Source of the DNA: SVQP01 sp045587385
Lineage (GTDB): Bacteria; Bacillota; Clostridia; Oscillospirales; CAG-272
Length of the DNA stretch: 64,000 nucleotides
Direction: 5' to 3'
NCBI GenBank assembly: GCA_045587385.1
Contig: JAZNCE010000048.1
Location: 35,320-99,319 of the forward strand
The notes under the pieces were generated by a model that worked only from the letters and a program-made list of their open reading frames with translations, ran no database searches and was not told the origin of the DNA. Below, one piece after another: positions 1 through 8,445 of this stretch. The position numbers were made by a program, and so were the translations under genes. Each line of letters begins with the position of its first letter. The first letter of the stretch is position 1.

Positions 1-261
1 AGCCGCCGTGTTAAACGGCATAAGGATCAGCGCAAGCAATGCGGTCACAAGCCAGATCAGCCAAGGATAAGAGCCGCCAAGCTCCTCCGCCGCCCACACC
101 GTGATCAGCGAGGCGAGTGCTGCCATGGAAAGATCCAGGCTGCCGTCAAACAATCTGCCCATGCAAAGCATGACTGCGCCCAGTGCGCAAAGAAGCGCGC
201 TGATCGTCAGCCTTTTGGTCTTTTGCACGGTGGATATCTTTTTAGGTGGAGTCTTTTTCAT
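1..261 (-). CDS. Membrane protein, partial (3' end beyond window)
   Basis: Only the first 87 codons are inside the window and no stop is reached at base 1. The N-terminus is a short basic lysine/threonine-rich cytosolic tail followed by at least two hydrophobic segments (about residues 18-35 and 70-85), so this is probably an integral membrane protein of unknown family. It is the third gene of a minus-strand operon: it starts six bases after the stop of the DnaJ-domain gene, with AAGAGGG as its ribosome site inside the end of that gene. Function unknown. Confidence 0.6.
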   Translation of the reverse strand, partial: MKKTPPKKISTVQKTKRLTISALLCALGAVMLCMGRLFDGSLDLSMAALASLITVWAAEELGGSYPWLIWLVTALLALILMPFNTAA

Positions 262-267
262 GGCGCA

Positions 268-873
268 TCACCCTCTTAAGCAGCTGCAGCAAAGATTGGC
301 GCAAAGGCAGGTCGCGCACAAGGAACAGCAGCTGCAGCCGCTGCTTTGCGTGGTGTGCTGCGTGCGAAAGGTGTTTGCCTGCGCGTCAAATCGGTCTCTT
401 GCCGCACGGTATTCGGCATTATGGGGATCCATGCCGCATGCAATATCAAATTCACGCATGGCATCCATGCGCCTGCCCATACGCACGTACACGCAGCCCG
501 TCAGGAAATGCCATTCCCCGCCTCGCTTTTGCTCGGGCACGCCCATCAGCAACGTATAAGCGCGCTCAAACGCCCCGTTGTTGATCAGGTGGCGGATATC
601 GGTATACAGCGCGTCCCCCGACGTACTCGTATTGGCGTGGAAGCCGCCCGACGCATAACCAAAGCCGCTTTGCTGCTTGCCGCTGCGTATCGCTTGCACT
701 TCTTCGTAGGCAGCATTGATCTCCTTCATTTTCTGCTCCGCGCTTGCTTGCAGCTCGGGCTTCCCCGCATATCTGTCAGGGTGATATTTACGCGCCAGCG
801 CGCGGTATGCTTTTTTTATCTCGTCCTCGTCGGCTGTCGGACTGACACCGAGGATCTTATACGGATCATTCAT
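268..873 (-). CDS. DnaJ-domain protein with Cys-rich C-terminus
   Basis: A 201-residue protein with an N-terminal J domain: the signature HPD tripeptide is at residues 31-33, after the helix reading DEIKKAYRALARKY. J domains stimulate Hsp70 ATPases. The Gly/Phe and zinc-finger regions of true DnaJ are missing; instead residues 90-165 look like a TPR-like helical region and the last 25 residues are very Cys-rich (about nine Cys). The ATG at 873 has AAAGGAG upstream and overlaps the stop of the DUF5685 gene as ATGA, so the two are translationally coupled. A J protein next to DUF5685 suggests a dedicated co-chaperone; the client is unknown. Confidence 0.85.
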   Translation of the reverse strand: MNDPYKILGVSPTADEDEIKKAYRALARKYHPDRYAGKPELQASAEQKMKEINAAYEEVQAIRSGKQQSGFGYASGGFHANTSTSGDALYTDIRHLINNGAFERAYTLLMGVPEQKRGGEWHFLTGCVYVRMGRRMDAMREFDIACGMDPHNAEYRAARDRFDAQANTFRTQHTTQSSGCSCCSLCATCLCANLCCSCLRG

Positions 874-1760
874 GCTCCGCGCTCTCCTTTGCATTTTTTA
901 CATTCTTTTTTAGGGTACAAAACGGTATTTGCCTGTGCAGGCATACCAAGGCACAAAATATTGTAGATGACCGCGCACAAATCGTCACGTCCGTCAAAAT
1001 CGATCAGATCCGCAGCCGCAACCGCGTCTGCAAGCTCCAAGGTCAGCGTGGTATCCAGCGACGTGCGTTGCTCGTCAGTCAAGCTCTGCGTGCCGTACAG
1101 CGCATGCAAAGCGTTGAATCTGCCCTTTTGCACGTCCTGCCCATAGTCTTCCGCGGCATCGATGAAATACACCCATCTGCCCAAAGCTTTGCCAAGCTCG
1201 TGCAGCACGGCGTGCGTCTCGCCCCCTGTATCATAAGAAAGCAGCTCTCCCATCAGCTCGCCGAAGGCGTTTGCGGGAATATCGGCAGAGCCGCCGGCCT
1301 CTTTTTCGGCTTTGGCAAAGGTCTGCATGCCGCGCGCGGCAATGGCATCGATTTCGGGCAAGCGTTTTTTGGCGCGGTGACGCAGATAGGCAAAATACGG
1401 CAAAGACACGCGTGCGCCCAGCCTTTTGAAGCCGCTTTCGTCGGCAATATCGTCCTTGCATTTATGGTATGCCAGGGCTGCCATGATGCAGGATACGGTT
1501 TTGGTTTCCTCGCAAGAATCCAACACGGGCGCTTTGGTCAAGGGATGGAGCAGGCAGCGTTTCTCGGTAAAAGTCGGCTGCGTGCCACGCGCCGCCATGC
1601 GCAGGCATACCATAGCTGCCGCGTCATAGCGCAAGGTCAGGCGGGAGCATTGCCCCGTGCATTTGCCCATCTGGCGGCAAAGACCGCAGTAAATGCCGCG
1701 ATAACACTCGTATTCCCTGATCTTGAGCTCGGGCTGCAATATGCGAATATATCCGAACAA
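870..1760 (-). CDS. DUF5685 family protein
   Basis: A 296-residue protein that begins MFGYIRILQPELKIREYE and continues with YRGIYCGLCRQMG, the pattern I associate with DUF5685 proteins of Clostridia. The N-terminal Cys pair (YCGLC), a further Cys pair later (LHPL and CEET) and a C-terminal KKECKKCKG tail suggest metal binding. No catalytic function is known for this family. It is the first gene of the operon continuing into the DnaJ-domain gene. The 113 bases upstream are AT-rich and contain an imperfect palindrome at 1822-1842 (GACAA...TTGTC). Confidence 0.75.
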   Translation of the reverse strand: MFGYIRILQPELKIREYECYRGIYCGLCRQMGKCTGQCSRLTLRYDAAAMVCLRMAARGTQPTFTEKRCLLHPLTKAPVLDSCEETKTVSCIMAALAYHKCKDDIADESGFKRLGARVSLPYFAYLRHRAKKRLPEIDAIAARGMQTFAKAEKEAGGSADIPANAFGELMGELLSYDTGGETHAVLHELGKALGRWVYFIDAAEDYGQDVQKGRFNALHALYGTQSLTDEQRTSLDTTLTLELADAVAAADLIDFDGRDDLCAVIYNILCLGMPAQANTVLYPKKECKKCKGERGA

Positions 1761-1873
1761 GGCACACTCCCCCTTTTACATAGTTTACAATATCATACTC
1801 CAATTTTGTTCCAAAAAAAAGACAAAATTGTAAATATTGTCATAACATCGCTGCGGGAGCAAACAAAGTCCTG

Positions 1874-2452
1874 TCAAAGAAACAGCTTGCGCATCTGCCT
1901 GCCCGCAAGGGCTTGCTCCAGCGCGGTGGGTACTTGCACGAAATCCGCCACCAAGGAATGCGGCTTGCTGGTGGGATCATCCTGCCGCACGGGCACGAAA
2001 AATACGTTTTTGCGGTTGAGCAGCGTGGCAATATTCTGCAAATTCGCAGACATGGCGTCATTGGATGCAAGCGCGATCAAAAGCGGGCGGTCGCTGCGCA
2101 GATGCGCCTTTGCTGCCATGCAGACTGCGGAATCGGTCACGCCCGCGGCAAGCTTGGCAAGCGTATTGCCCGTGCAGGGGCAGATGACCAGTGCAGACAA
2201 GGGACGTGCAGGCCCTAACGGCTCGGCATCCCGAATAGTGTGTACGACCTCGTTGCCGCATTTGGCATACAGGCTTTGGCGCAAAGCCTGCGCCAAGCCG
2301 AAGCGCGTATCCGTTTCCCATACCCGCTCGCTGACGATGGGCACAACGTCGTATCCCCGCGCAAGCAAAGCATCCAACTGCGCTAATGCTTGCGCGTGGG
2401 TGCAGTACGATCCGCATAATGCAAATCCGATGGTTTGTTTGATCTGGCTCAT
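1874..2452 (-). CDS. dpaB: Dipicolinate synthase subunit B
   Basis: A 192-residue flavoprotein-like subunit of dipicolinate synthase, the mother-cell enzyme that makes the spore core solute dipicolinic acid from dihydrodipicolinate. The N-terminal IGFALCGSYCTHAQ and the central VICPCTGNTLAKLAAGVTDS segment match the SpoVFB flavin-binding pattern. Its ATG overlaps the stop of dpaA as ATGA with AAAGGGGG upstream, so the subunits are translated in a coupled way. Expression is expected from a sigma-E or sigma-K-type promoter in the mother cell; I did not identify one. Confidence 0.93.
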   Translation of the reverse strand: MSQIKQTIGFALCGSYCTHAQALAQLDALLARGYDVVPIVSERVWETDTRFGLAQALRQSLYAKCGNEVVHTIRDAEPLGPARPLSALVICPCTGNTLAKLAAGVTDSAVCMAAKAHLRSDRPLLIALASNDAMSANLQNIATLLNRKNVFFVPVRQDDPTSKPHSLVADFVQVPTALEQALAGRQMRKLFL

Positions 2453-3144
2453 GCTCTCTCCCCCTTTAGCGTATCAATCACGTAGTCCGCGATCAGCTCC
2501 CCTGCCGCGCGCGGTGCGTATTTGCCCGGCAAGCCTTGCCCGTTGACGTAATGCAATCCGAATTCTGTTACCGCGTCCAAATCAAAGCCCCCGGGCACGC
2601 TGGCAAGCTCCATAAGCACGGTATCACTCCGCGCACCCAAAAGCAATTCCCTGTCATACAGCACGTGCGGCACGGTATTGCATACAGCGTCGTGCTGCGC
2701 GGCACGCGCAGGCAACGCGCCCGAAAAGCGCACGGTCTTTGCCCCCATGGCGCGTGCGCGCGCCAGCACCTCGGGTCTTCTTGCGTATACGGTCACTTGC
2801 GCACCGAGCGCGCACAGTGGCGGGCAAAGACACTCTGCAATCCTGCCCATACCGATCACGGCAACGTCCATGCCGCATACCGTGCCGCGCGTGCTCACCC
2901 CCAGTAGCATGACCGCTCCCTCTGCCGTAATGCGGGCGTTATCGTATAAAAACGCCTCGTCTTTCAGATAGTCCAAACCGCCAAGCGTATCGGGCAACCC
3001 ACCGCCGACAATGATGCTGCCGCGCGCGGCGTGCTCTTGTGCTTCGGACAGCGTCGTGCGCGTGGCGGCATATCTCGCTTCCCGCAATGCCTGCACGGCA
3101 TAATCAGCGCGGGCATCCGTTCCCACAATGCAAATCTCTCTCAT
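2449..3144 (-). CDS. dpaA: Dipicolinate synthase subunit A
   Basis: NAD(P)-binding subunit of dipicolinate synthase. The Rossmann motif VAVIGMGRIAE lies in the middle and GGLDYLKDE, TAEGAVMLL and GQGLPGKYAPRAAGE match SpoVFA blocks. At 231 residues it is clearly shorter than B. subtilis SpoVFA (297, from memory); the shortening is in the N-terminal domain before the Rossmann fold. Upstream is AAAGGAGGGG. It sits 11 bases after cwlD and overlaps dpaB, forming a sporulation/germination operon cwlD-dpaA-dpaB. Confidence 0.9.
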   Translation of the reverse strand: MREICIVGTDARADYAVQALREARYAATRTTLSEAQEHAARGSIIVGGGLPDTLGGLDYLKDEAFLYDNARITAEGAVMLLGVSTRGTVCGMDVAVIGMGRIAECLCPPLCALGAQVTVYARRPEVLARARAMGAKTVRFSGALPARAAQHDAVCNTVPHVLYDRELLLGARSDTVLMELASVPGGFDLDAVTEFGLHYVNGQGLPGKYAPRAAGELIADYVIDTLKGERA

Positions 3145-3155
3145 GCTCCCCTCCT

Positions 3156-3914
3156 TTACTGTGTGTCACATTCATAATATGCGCAGATCCCCTTGTAGAG
3201 TGCATGGGCAAGACGGTCGCGGTATGCGGGATCGGCAAGCGCGTTACATTCCGCAGGATTGGACAAAAAACCGCATTCGACCAGCACCGTGGGAATTTGC
3301 AGCTTATGTAAAAGGAAAATATTACTCCCTGCCTGCTTGCTTTGCCTGTGATTATCGGGCTGCAGCGTGCTCACGACCTCCGCACGTATGGACTCCGCCA
3401 ACAAGACGCTCTTTTCGCTGTTGGGACTGTACCATACCTGCAAGCCGTGATAGATCTGTTCGGGAAAGGTATTGGCGTGCAGGCTGACAAAGATCGCGTC
3501 GGGGTTGGCGTCTCCAATCGCTTGGCGCGCGGCAAGATCCAGCACTTTTTTGCGCCCTTGATAATCCGCGCCTCGGTCGTAAAGTAAAACGTCCTCGGTT
3601 CGGGTCATGATCACACGCACGCCGTCCGCCTCCAAAAGCGCACAAAGCCGCCCGGCAAGATCCAGATTAAGGTCCTTTTCCACAAGCCCCGTCACACCGA
3701 CCGCACCGCCGTCCTCACCGCCGTGCCCTGCGTCGATGATCACCGTGCGGGGCGGCATCTTGGGGGGCTCGGGTGTCGTTTCCTGCTCTATTGGCGAAGC
3801 GGGATCTTGCTCAAAGCTCCCACCCGCAAGCAAGAACAACCCAAGCGTAAGAGCGCAAACCAACACCGTGCCGAACAAAAATACAAGCGGCAATATAATC
3901 ACTCTTTTTTTCAT
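3156..3914 (-). CDS. cwlD: N-acetylmuramoyl-L-alanine amidase, CwlD-like
   Basis: A 252-residue amidase_3 enzyme with an N-terminal signal anchor (hydrophobic run after MKKRVIILP). Zinc ligands are visible: His in IDAGHGGEDGGAVG, Glu in GLVEKDLNL, His in VSLHANTF, and the catalytic Glu in VLVECGFLSNP. CwlD produces muramic-delta-lactam in spore cortex, needed for germination; the size, anchor and neighbouring dpaAB genes favour CwlD over a general autolysin. The start at 3914 is chosen because GGAGG lies directly upstream; a longer frame upstream lacks a ribosome site. Confidence 0.85.
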   Translation of the reverse strand: MKKRVIILPLVFLFGTVLVCALTLGLFLLAGGSFEQDPASPIEQETTPEPPKMPPRTVIIDAGHGGEDGGAVGVTGLVEKDLNLDLAGRLCALLEADGVRVIMTRTEDVLLYDRGADYQGRKKVLDLAARQAIGDANPDAIFVSLHANTFPEQIYHGLQVWYSPNSEKSVLLAESIRAEVVSTLQPDNHRQSKQAGSNIFLLHKLQIPTVLVECGFLSNPAECNALADPAYRDRLAHALYKGICAYYECDTQ

Positions 3915-3978
3915 ACATACCTCCGTGGACAAACGTCTTGTTATTATGTATGCTTGGCGAAAAGATTTCATGCAAAAC

Positions 3979-4011
3979 GGGAGGGCGATTCATAAGTCGC
4001 CCCTCCACTAC
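3979..4011. repeat. GTAGGG-type palindromic intergenic repeat, single copy
   Basis: The segment GGGCGATTCATAAGTCGCCC followed by CTCCACTAC is an imperfect palindrome. The same core, GGGCGATnnnnGATCGCCCCTAC, recurs at 44508-44597, and cousins with other stem sequences occur at 8308, 38352, 61114 and 61292. It lies between cwlD and the acp terminator. Confidence 0.6.
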
Positions 4012-4017
4012 AACGAC

Positions 4018-4056
4018 AAAAGCCCGCTGTCGGGCATACCGACAGCGGGCTTTTAT
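4018..4056 (-). terminator. Rho-independent terminator of acp
   Basis: A 13-bp stem, AGCCCGCTGTCGG paired with CCGACAGCGGGCT around the loop GCATA, flanked by A and T runs. It stands 14 bases beyond the acp stop and would terminate the minus-strand transcript. Confidence 0.85.
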
Positions 4057-4069
4057 ATGAGTTTGGTGA

Positions 4070-4291
4070 TCAGATGTTCTCCAGGTAGTTGACAACGTCG
4101 CCAACGGTGACAAACTTGTGAATGTCCTCGTCGTCGATCTCAATGTCAAACTTCTCCTCGCACAGCATTACCAGATCGGCAAGCTCGATGGAGTTGATGC
4201 CCAGGTCCTTGATCAGCTCAGCGTCCATGGTAATGTCTGCTTCATCGATCTGCAGCTCTTCCACGAACAGATTCTTCAATTTCTCGAACAT
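4070..4291 (-). CDS. acpP: Acyl carrier protein
   Basis: A 73-residue acidic four-helix carrier protein. The phosphopantetheine attachment serine lies in LGINSIELADLVM; the residue before the serine is Asn where most ACPs have Asp (DSL), a mild departure. It carries acyl chains for fatty acid or another acyl pathway in the cytosol; no fab genes are adjacent, so the exact pathway is open. The start at 4291 follows GGAGGAATATAACT. It is a single-gene unit with a perfect consensus promoter and its own terminator. Confidence 0.92.
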   Translation of the reverse strand: MFEKLKNLFVEELQIDEADITMDAELIKDLGINSIELADLVMLCEEKFDIEIDDEDIHKFVTVGDVVNYLENI

Positions 4292-4338
4292 AGTTATATT
4301 CCTCCGAATATTTTGCTTTATATGCATAGCACATGGGT

Positions 4339-4367
4339 ATTATAAATGATTTTCCCTATTTTGTCAA
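4339..4367 (-). promoter_or_regulatory. Consensus sigma-A promoter for acp
   Basis: On the minus strand, TTGACA (4367-4362) and TATAAT (4344-4339) are separated by exactly 17 bp: both hexamers match consensus fully. It reads into acp, whose start codon lies about 48 bp downstream of the -10. Confidence 0.85.
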
Positions 4368-4395
4368 GTTGATTTTCAAAATTCATGGATTTGCA

Positions 4396-4424
4396 TTGAC
4401 TTTATTTACAATTTAGAGTAAAAT
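4396..4424 (+). promoter_or_regulatory. Sigma-A promoter for comEC
   Basis: TTGACT (4396-4401), 17-bp spacer, TAAAAT (4419-4424), 35 bp upstream of the comEC start. It is back-to-back with the acp promoter. Confidence 0.65.
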
Positions 4425-4459
4425 TAAGGTAAAAGTTCACAGAAAGGGAGAGAAAACTT

Positions 4460-6805
4460 ATGAATATCTTAAAAAACAGACCGTTGTTCTCTGCCTGCTT
4501 GCTCTATATTATATGCGCCTTTTGTGCGTATTTTACCATTCCCGAGATAAAAATTGTACTGTTTTGCATTTCGGGTGCCGCTTTGCTTGGGTGCTCTGTT
4601 TGCTTGCTGATCAAAAAGCTGCCGCGTAAGATCATACTGCAATGCGCTGCCCTGTCGCTTTGCGTGCTGCTTGCGTTTGCGGGGTCGTACGTGGCTTTCG
4701 ATGCATCCATGCAGCAATACGAACGCATTGCAAAACAAGAAAGCTGCCAAGTCCGCGCAACCGTGACCGAGCGCACGCCGTCCGAGTTTATGACGGTCTA
4801 CCGCGTACTCGTTTACGACGTGGACGGCAAAGCGCAGTATTTTGACGCTTCTCTCGTTTGTGAATTTGCGTCGTATTTGCAGGTGGGTGACAGCTTTGAA
4901 GCCTCAGTCAAGCCCCAAACGCTCAAGGAATCCGCCTCCCCCTATTTCAGTGAAAGCTATGCCCTGTCGGACGGCTTGCGCATGCAGTTTAACTGTGAGG
5001 GCGAAGATAAGATCATGCAGGTCAACGACCCTCCCCATACCGCTCCCGGCATTGCCCTGCCCCGTGTTTCTCTGCACCGACTCAACAACGCGCTCTGCCG
5101 TGCCCTGATCGACGCATGCGGTAAGGATTGCGGCGGACTTGTGTGCGCTTTGCTGCTTGGCAACCGCTCGTATCTTGACGGCACGCTCGCACGCGATTTT
5201 TCCCGCGCGGGTGCTTCCCATATGCTTGCACTGTCGGGCATGCACGTATCCATCCTGATGGGTGCCGTGGGGCTTGCGCTTGCCAAGCTGCGCGTACACC
5301 GCAAGGCGCGTGCCGTGCTGCTGACAGGTACCGCGATCGGGTATCTGGTGCTGACGGGCATGTCTATATCCGCAACGCGTGCGGTGGCGATGGTATGCAT
5401 ACTGCAGCTTTCCTACCTGCTGGCTGCCGATAACGACACGCTGAGCACGCTGGGACTTGTAGGAGCGGGTATTTTACTGCTTGACCCTTATTCGGTTTGC
5501 GATGCGGGCTTTATTCTCTCCTTTGTTGCAACCTTTGGCATTGTGGTCCTCGTGCCTCCCATGCACGAATATCTGAAGGCGCGCACCGAGTCACTTGCCA
5601 AGCCGCCGCATCATAAGGCAAAGAAACGCATTTACGGCATGGCAAGTGCCGTTTTGGAAACGCTGCTGATCGGCATCGTTGCCTGCTTTGCCGTGTTCGT
5701 GCCCTCTTGCTTTATCGTTGGCAATATGTCGCTCTTTTCGCCGATCACCACGCTTTTGCTCTCTCCCATCGTTGCCGCACTTTTGGTGCTTGGCGCAATC
5801 ACGCTACCTCTCTGCCCCATCCCCCCGCTTGCCAATTTCTTTGCCACGCTCATCCGCCTTTTGTATGCCCTTTGCACACCGTATCCGGAAGCACTCTCCA
5901 ACATAGACGGTGCACTGCTTTCGCTGACGCACACCACCGTGCAGGTGCTCGGCATCCTCTTTTGCGGTGCTGCATTCATATTGCTGCTATTACCCTTGAA
6001 GCGCAAATGGCTGCTTTCGCTGCCGCCCGCGCTGTTGGTCATTTCTCTTTGCATTTTCTTTCCAGTCAACGCATCGCTCTCACCGCGCACGCTGCATGCT
6101 GCCTATACGCACCCATCCTCGATCTCGGAGGGCTTGGTATGCGCAGACGGCTACCGCGCATACCTCTGCGACCTCTCCTCGGGCACGGGTACTGCCATGC
6201 AAGCCGCCATGCACGCAGCGCAAAATCTGCACGCGACCGAGGTGGGCGCAATCCTTCTGACGGATTGCCGCACGCAGCACGCATCCATGCTCTCGAATCT
6301 GTTTACAGATTATAAGACCGACTGCGTCTATCTGCCGCGCACAAATGACGCAGAAATGCTTGACGCACAGGCACGCATCCTTGAAGTTGCCCGCTTGCAC
6401 GGCGTGGAGGTCGTGTTCTACGAATACGGAGATGCGGTGGCATGGTGCGAAGGCACAAGCGTTACGGTGCACCGTGAGGATCTTGCCCGCTCCACGCAGC
6501 CCGTGCTGGTAATCACGCTGCAAAAGGGCGATGCACAGATCTGCATGCTGGGCGCTGCCGCAGAGCACACGACGCTTGCAGCGCAAGCAGCGCACGCGCT
6601 GGCGACTTCGGACGCCGTTGTCTGCATGGAGCGCGGCCCCAAGCCAAGGCTGACCTTCTCGCTGGAAGAGGTACACAACGGTGAAGTCGTCTTTGCCACG
6701 CGCACTCTCGCGTCCTATTGTGATCCCGACAGCCTTCCGGGCGTGCACAAAATGACGGTCGATCCCGAAATTGCGTATTTCTCTATTGCAACAAAGCAAG
6801 ATTAG
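4460..6805 (+). CDS. comEC: ComEC/Rec2-type DNA-uptake channel protein
   Basis: A 781-residue polytopic membrane protein. An N-terminal DUF4131-like region with two or three membrane segments is followed by a soluble OB-like stretch and the Competence domain, with the hallmark SHMLALSGMHVSILMGAVGL near residues 255-275 and about eight further membrane segments. Residues from about 545 on correspond to the metallo-beta-lactamase-like domain, but the HxHxDH metal motif is not present: the equivalent site reads LLTDCRTQHA, keeping only one His. ComEC forms the inner-membrane channel for transforming single-stranded DNA. Start follows AAAGGGAGAG. radA follows closely from its own promoter. Confidence 0.9.
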   Translation: MNILKNRPLFSACLLYIICAFCAYFTIPEIKIVLFCISGAALLGCSVCLLIKKLPRKIILQCAALSLCVLLAFAGSYVAFDASMQQYERIAKQESCQVRATVTERTPSEFMTVYRVLVYDVDGKAQYFDASLVCEFASYLQVGDSFEASVKPQTLKESASPYFSESYALSDGLRMQFNCEGEDKIMQVNDPPHTAPGIALPRVSLHRLNNALCRALIDACGKDCGGLVCALLLGNRSYLDGTLARDFSRAGASHMLALSGMHVSILMGAVGLALAKLRVHRKARAVLLTGTAIGYLVLTGMSISATRAVAMVCILQLSYLLAADNDTLSTLGLVGAGILLLDPYSVCDAGFILSFVATFGIVVLVPPMHEYLKARTESLAKPPHHKAKKRIYGMASAVLETLLIGIVACFAVFVPSCFIVGNMSLFSPITTLLLSPIVAALLVLGAITLPLCPIPPLANFFATLIRLLYALCTPYPEALSNIDGALLSLTHTTVQVLGILFCGAAFILLLLPLKRKWLLSLPPALLVISLCIFFPVNASLSPRTLHAAYTHPSSISEGLVCADGYRAYLCDLSSGTGTAMQAAMHAAQNLHATEVGAILLTDCRTQHASMLSNLFTDYKTDCVYLPRTNDAEMLDAQARILEVARLHGVEVVFYEYGDAVAWCEGTSVTVHREDLARSTQPVLVITLQKGDAQICMLGAAAEHTTLAAQAAHALATSDAVVCMERGPKPRLTFSLEEVHNGEVVFATRTLASYCDPDSLPGVHKMTVDPEIAYFSIATKQD

Positions 6806-6814
6806 TGGTATAAT
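6786..6814 (+). promoter_or_regulatory. Extended -10 promoter for radA
   Basis: TTGCAA (6786-6791), 17-bp spacer and TATAAT (6809-6814), preceded by TGG as an extended -10. It overlaps the end of comEC, whose stop codon lies inside the spacer. Confidence 0.75.
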
Positions 6815-6843
6815 GGTATTATTACACGAAAGGTTTATTGTTT

Positions 6844-8253
6844 ATGAAAGGCTTAAAAACCGTTTACATATGCGAGGAATGCTCCTACCGCTCCCCCAAA
6901 TGGATGGGCAAGTGCCCTTCCTGCGGTGCGTGGAACACCTTTATTGAGGACGTGATTGACACCTCCTCGGGCGCGGATGACGCTGCGCAAAAGCGCAATG
7001 CCGCGCTCTCCATGGGCGGCGACCACCACGCGCTGCGCTTTGATCAGCTTTCCTTACCCAATCACATTCGCTACAATACGGGACTTTGCGAGCTTGACCG
7101 CGTGCTTGGCGGCGGCTTGGTGCTTGGCGAGGTGGTGCTGCTTTCGGGTGAGCCCGGCATCGGTAAATCCACGCTGCTTTTGCAGATTTCCGAAGCACTT
7201 GGGCAAAACCGCAAGGTGCTGTACGTGTCGGGCGAGGAATCGGGCGGTCAGCTCAAGCTGCGCGCCGACAGACTCGGCGTCAAGAGCGAAAACCTCTACG
7301 TACTGACCGAAACCAACATTGACAGCATTCTGCGCGAATGCGACAAGCTCTCCCCCGATATTCTGATCGTGGACTCGATCCAGACCGTATGGTCGGATAA
7401 GATCAGCTCTGCACCCGGCAGCATTGCGCAGGTGCGCGAGAATGCCATGGCGTTTATCGGCAAGGCAAAGGGTCAGGGCGTGTCGGTGTTCCTGGTCGGT
7501 CACGTCAACAAGGAAGGCAGCATTGCAGGTCCTAAGATACTCGAGCACATGGTGGATGCCGTGCTTTGCTTTGAGGGCGAAAAGCAGCAATCCTACCGCA
7601 TCATCCGCGCCACCAAGAACAGATACGGCTCGACCAACGAGATAGGCGTATTTGAAATGACCGACAAGGGGCTTGACGAGGTCACCAATCCCTCGGAAAT
7701 GCTGCTTTCGGGCAGACCCAAGGGCGTTTCGGGCAGCGCGGCAGTTTGCACCGTGCAGGGCACGCGCCCGCTGATTGCAGAGGTGCAGGCACTTGTTTCG
7801 CAGACCTATTTCCCCTCCCCGCGCCGCGTGGCAAACGGTATTGATTACAATAGACTTTGCCTGATCATCGACGTGCTGGAAAAGCGCATGGGACTCAAAT
7901 TCTATCAAAACGACGTATATACCAACGTAGTCGGCGGCTTGCGCCTTGACGAAACCGCAGCGGATCTTTCTGTCGCGCTGGCACTCATTTCTTCGCTGAC
8001 AGACCGCGTTGTCCCCGAGGGACTGATTGCCGTGGGCGAGATCGGGCTTTCGGGCGAGGTGCGTGCGGTATCGCATGCCGAAAACCGCGTCAAGGAGGCG
8101 GCAAGATTAGGCTTTACCACCGCCGTCATTCCCTACCGTAACGTCGAAAAGCGTCCCTTTGAATGCCCCGGCATCAAGGTGCACGCCATCCGCTCGATCT
8201 TTGAGCTGCCGAGCCTTTTGGTCACGGCAAACGAAAACGAGCAGCAGTTCTAA
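6844..8253 (+). CDS. radA: DNA repair protein RadA
   Basis: A 469-residue RecA-like branch-migration ATPase. In order: N-terminal C4 zinc finger (CEEC...CPSC), Walker A GEPGIGKST, Walker B ILIVDSIQ, the RadA-specific KNRYGSTNEIGVFEM motif, and a C-terminal Lon-protease-like (S16) domain. It processes recombination intermediates in the cytosol. ATG at 6844 fits the family N-terminus (KTVYICEEC); a TTG at 6838 lies closer to AAAGG and is an alternative start adding two residues. It has its own promoter and a terminator just after the stop. Confidence 0.95.
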   Translation: MKGLKTVYICEECSYRSPKWMGKCPSCGAWNTFIEDVIDTSSGADDAAQKRNAALSMGGDHHALRFDQLSLPNHIRYNTGLCELDRVLGGGLVLGEVVLLSGEPGIGKSTLLLQISEALGQNRKVLYVSGEESGGQLKLRADRLGVKSENLYVLTETNIDSILRECDKLSPDILIVDSIQTVWSDKISSAPGSIAQVRENAMAFIGKAKGQGVSVFLVGHVNKEGSIAGPKILEHMVDAVLCFEGEKQQSYRIIRATKNRYGSTNEIGVFEMTDKGLDEVTNPSEMLLSGRPKGVSGSAAVCTVQGTRPLIAEVQALVSQTYFPSPRRVANGIDYNRLCLIIDVLEKRMGLKFYQNDVYTNVVGGLRLDETAADLSVALALISSLTDRVVPEGLIAVGEIGLSGEVRAVSHAENRVKEAARLGFTTAVIPYRNVEKRPFECPGIKVHAIRSIFELPSLLVTANENEQQF

Positions 8254-8257
8254 AAAA

Positions 8258-8292
8258 CACCCGCCAACGGCAAAAATGCCGTTGGCGGATTT
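8258..8292 (+). terminator. radA terminator
   Basis: CCCGCCAACGGC and GCCGTTGGCGG form a strong stem around AAAAAT, followed by the T-rich ATTTCATTTTC. It begins five bases after the radA stop. Confidence 0.8.
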
Positions 8293-8307
8293 CATTTTCA
8301 TTTAATA

Positions 8308-8425
8308 TGGCACGTCAGGAGCGAGCCCCTGCCCTACACCACGTTGCAACAATCTCCCTTGTGGCCTTGGAAACGCGAATGGATTTTGCCGTAGGGCGGG
8401 GGCTTGCTCCCGCAGGATTGTGCCA
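8308..8425. repeat. Inverted pair of GTAGGG-type repeats
   Basis: Two copies of a roughly 30-bp sequence face each other: TGGCAC...CCCTGCCCTAC at 8308-8337 and GTAGGGCGGGGGC...TGCCA at 8391-8425. Each arm itself contains a short palindrome around GGAGCGAGCCCC or GGGGGCTTGCTCCC. The pair fills the space between the convergent radA and SLH-protein genes and resembles a small MITE or a bidirectional structural element. The rest of the interval has no gene. Confidence 0.65.
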
Positions 8426-8445
8426 AAGAAATTAAGATTTGAGGC

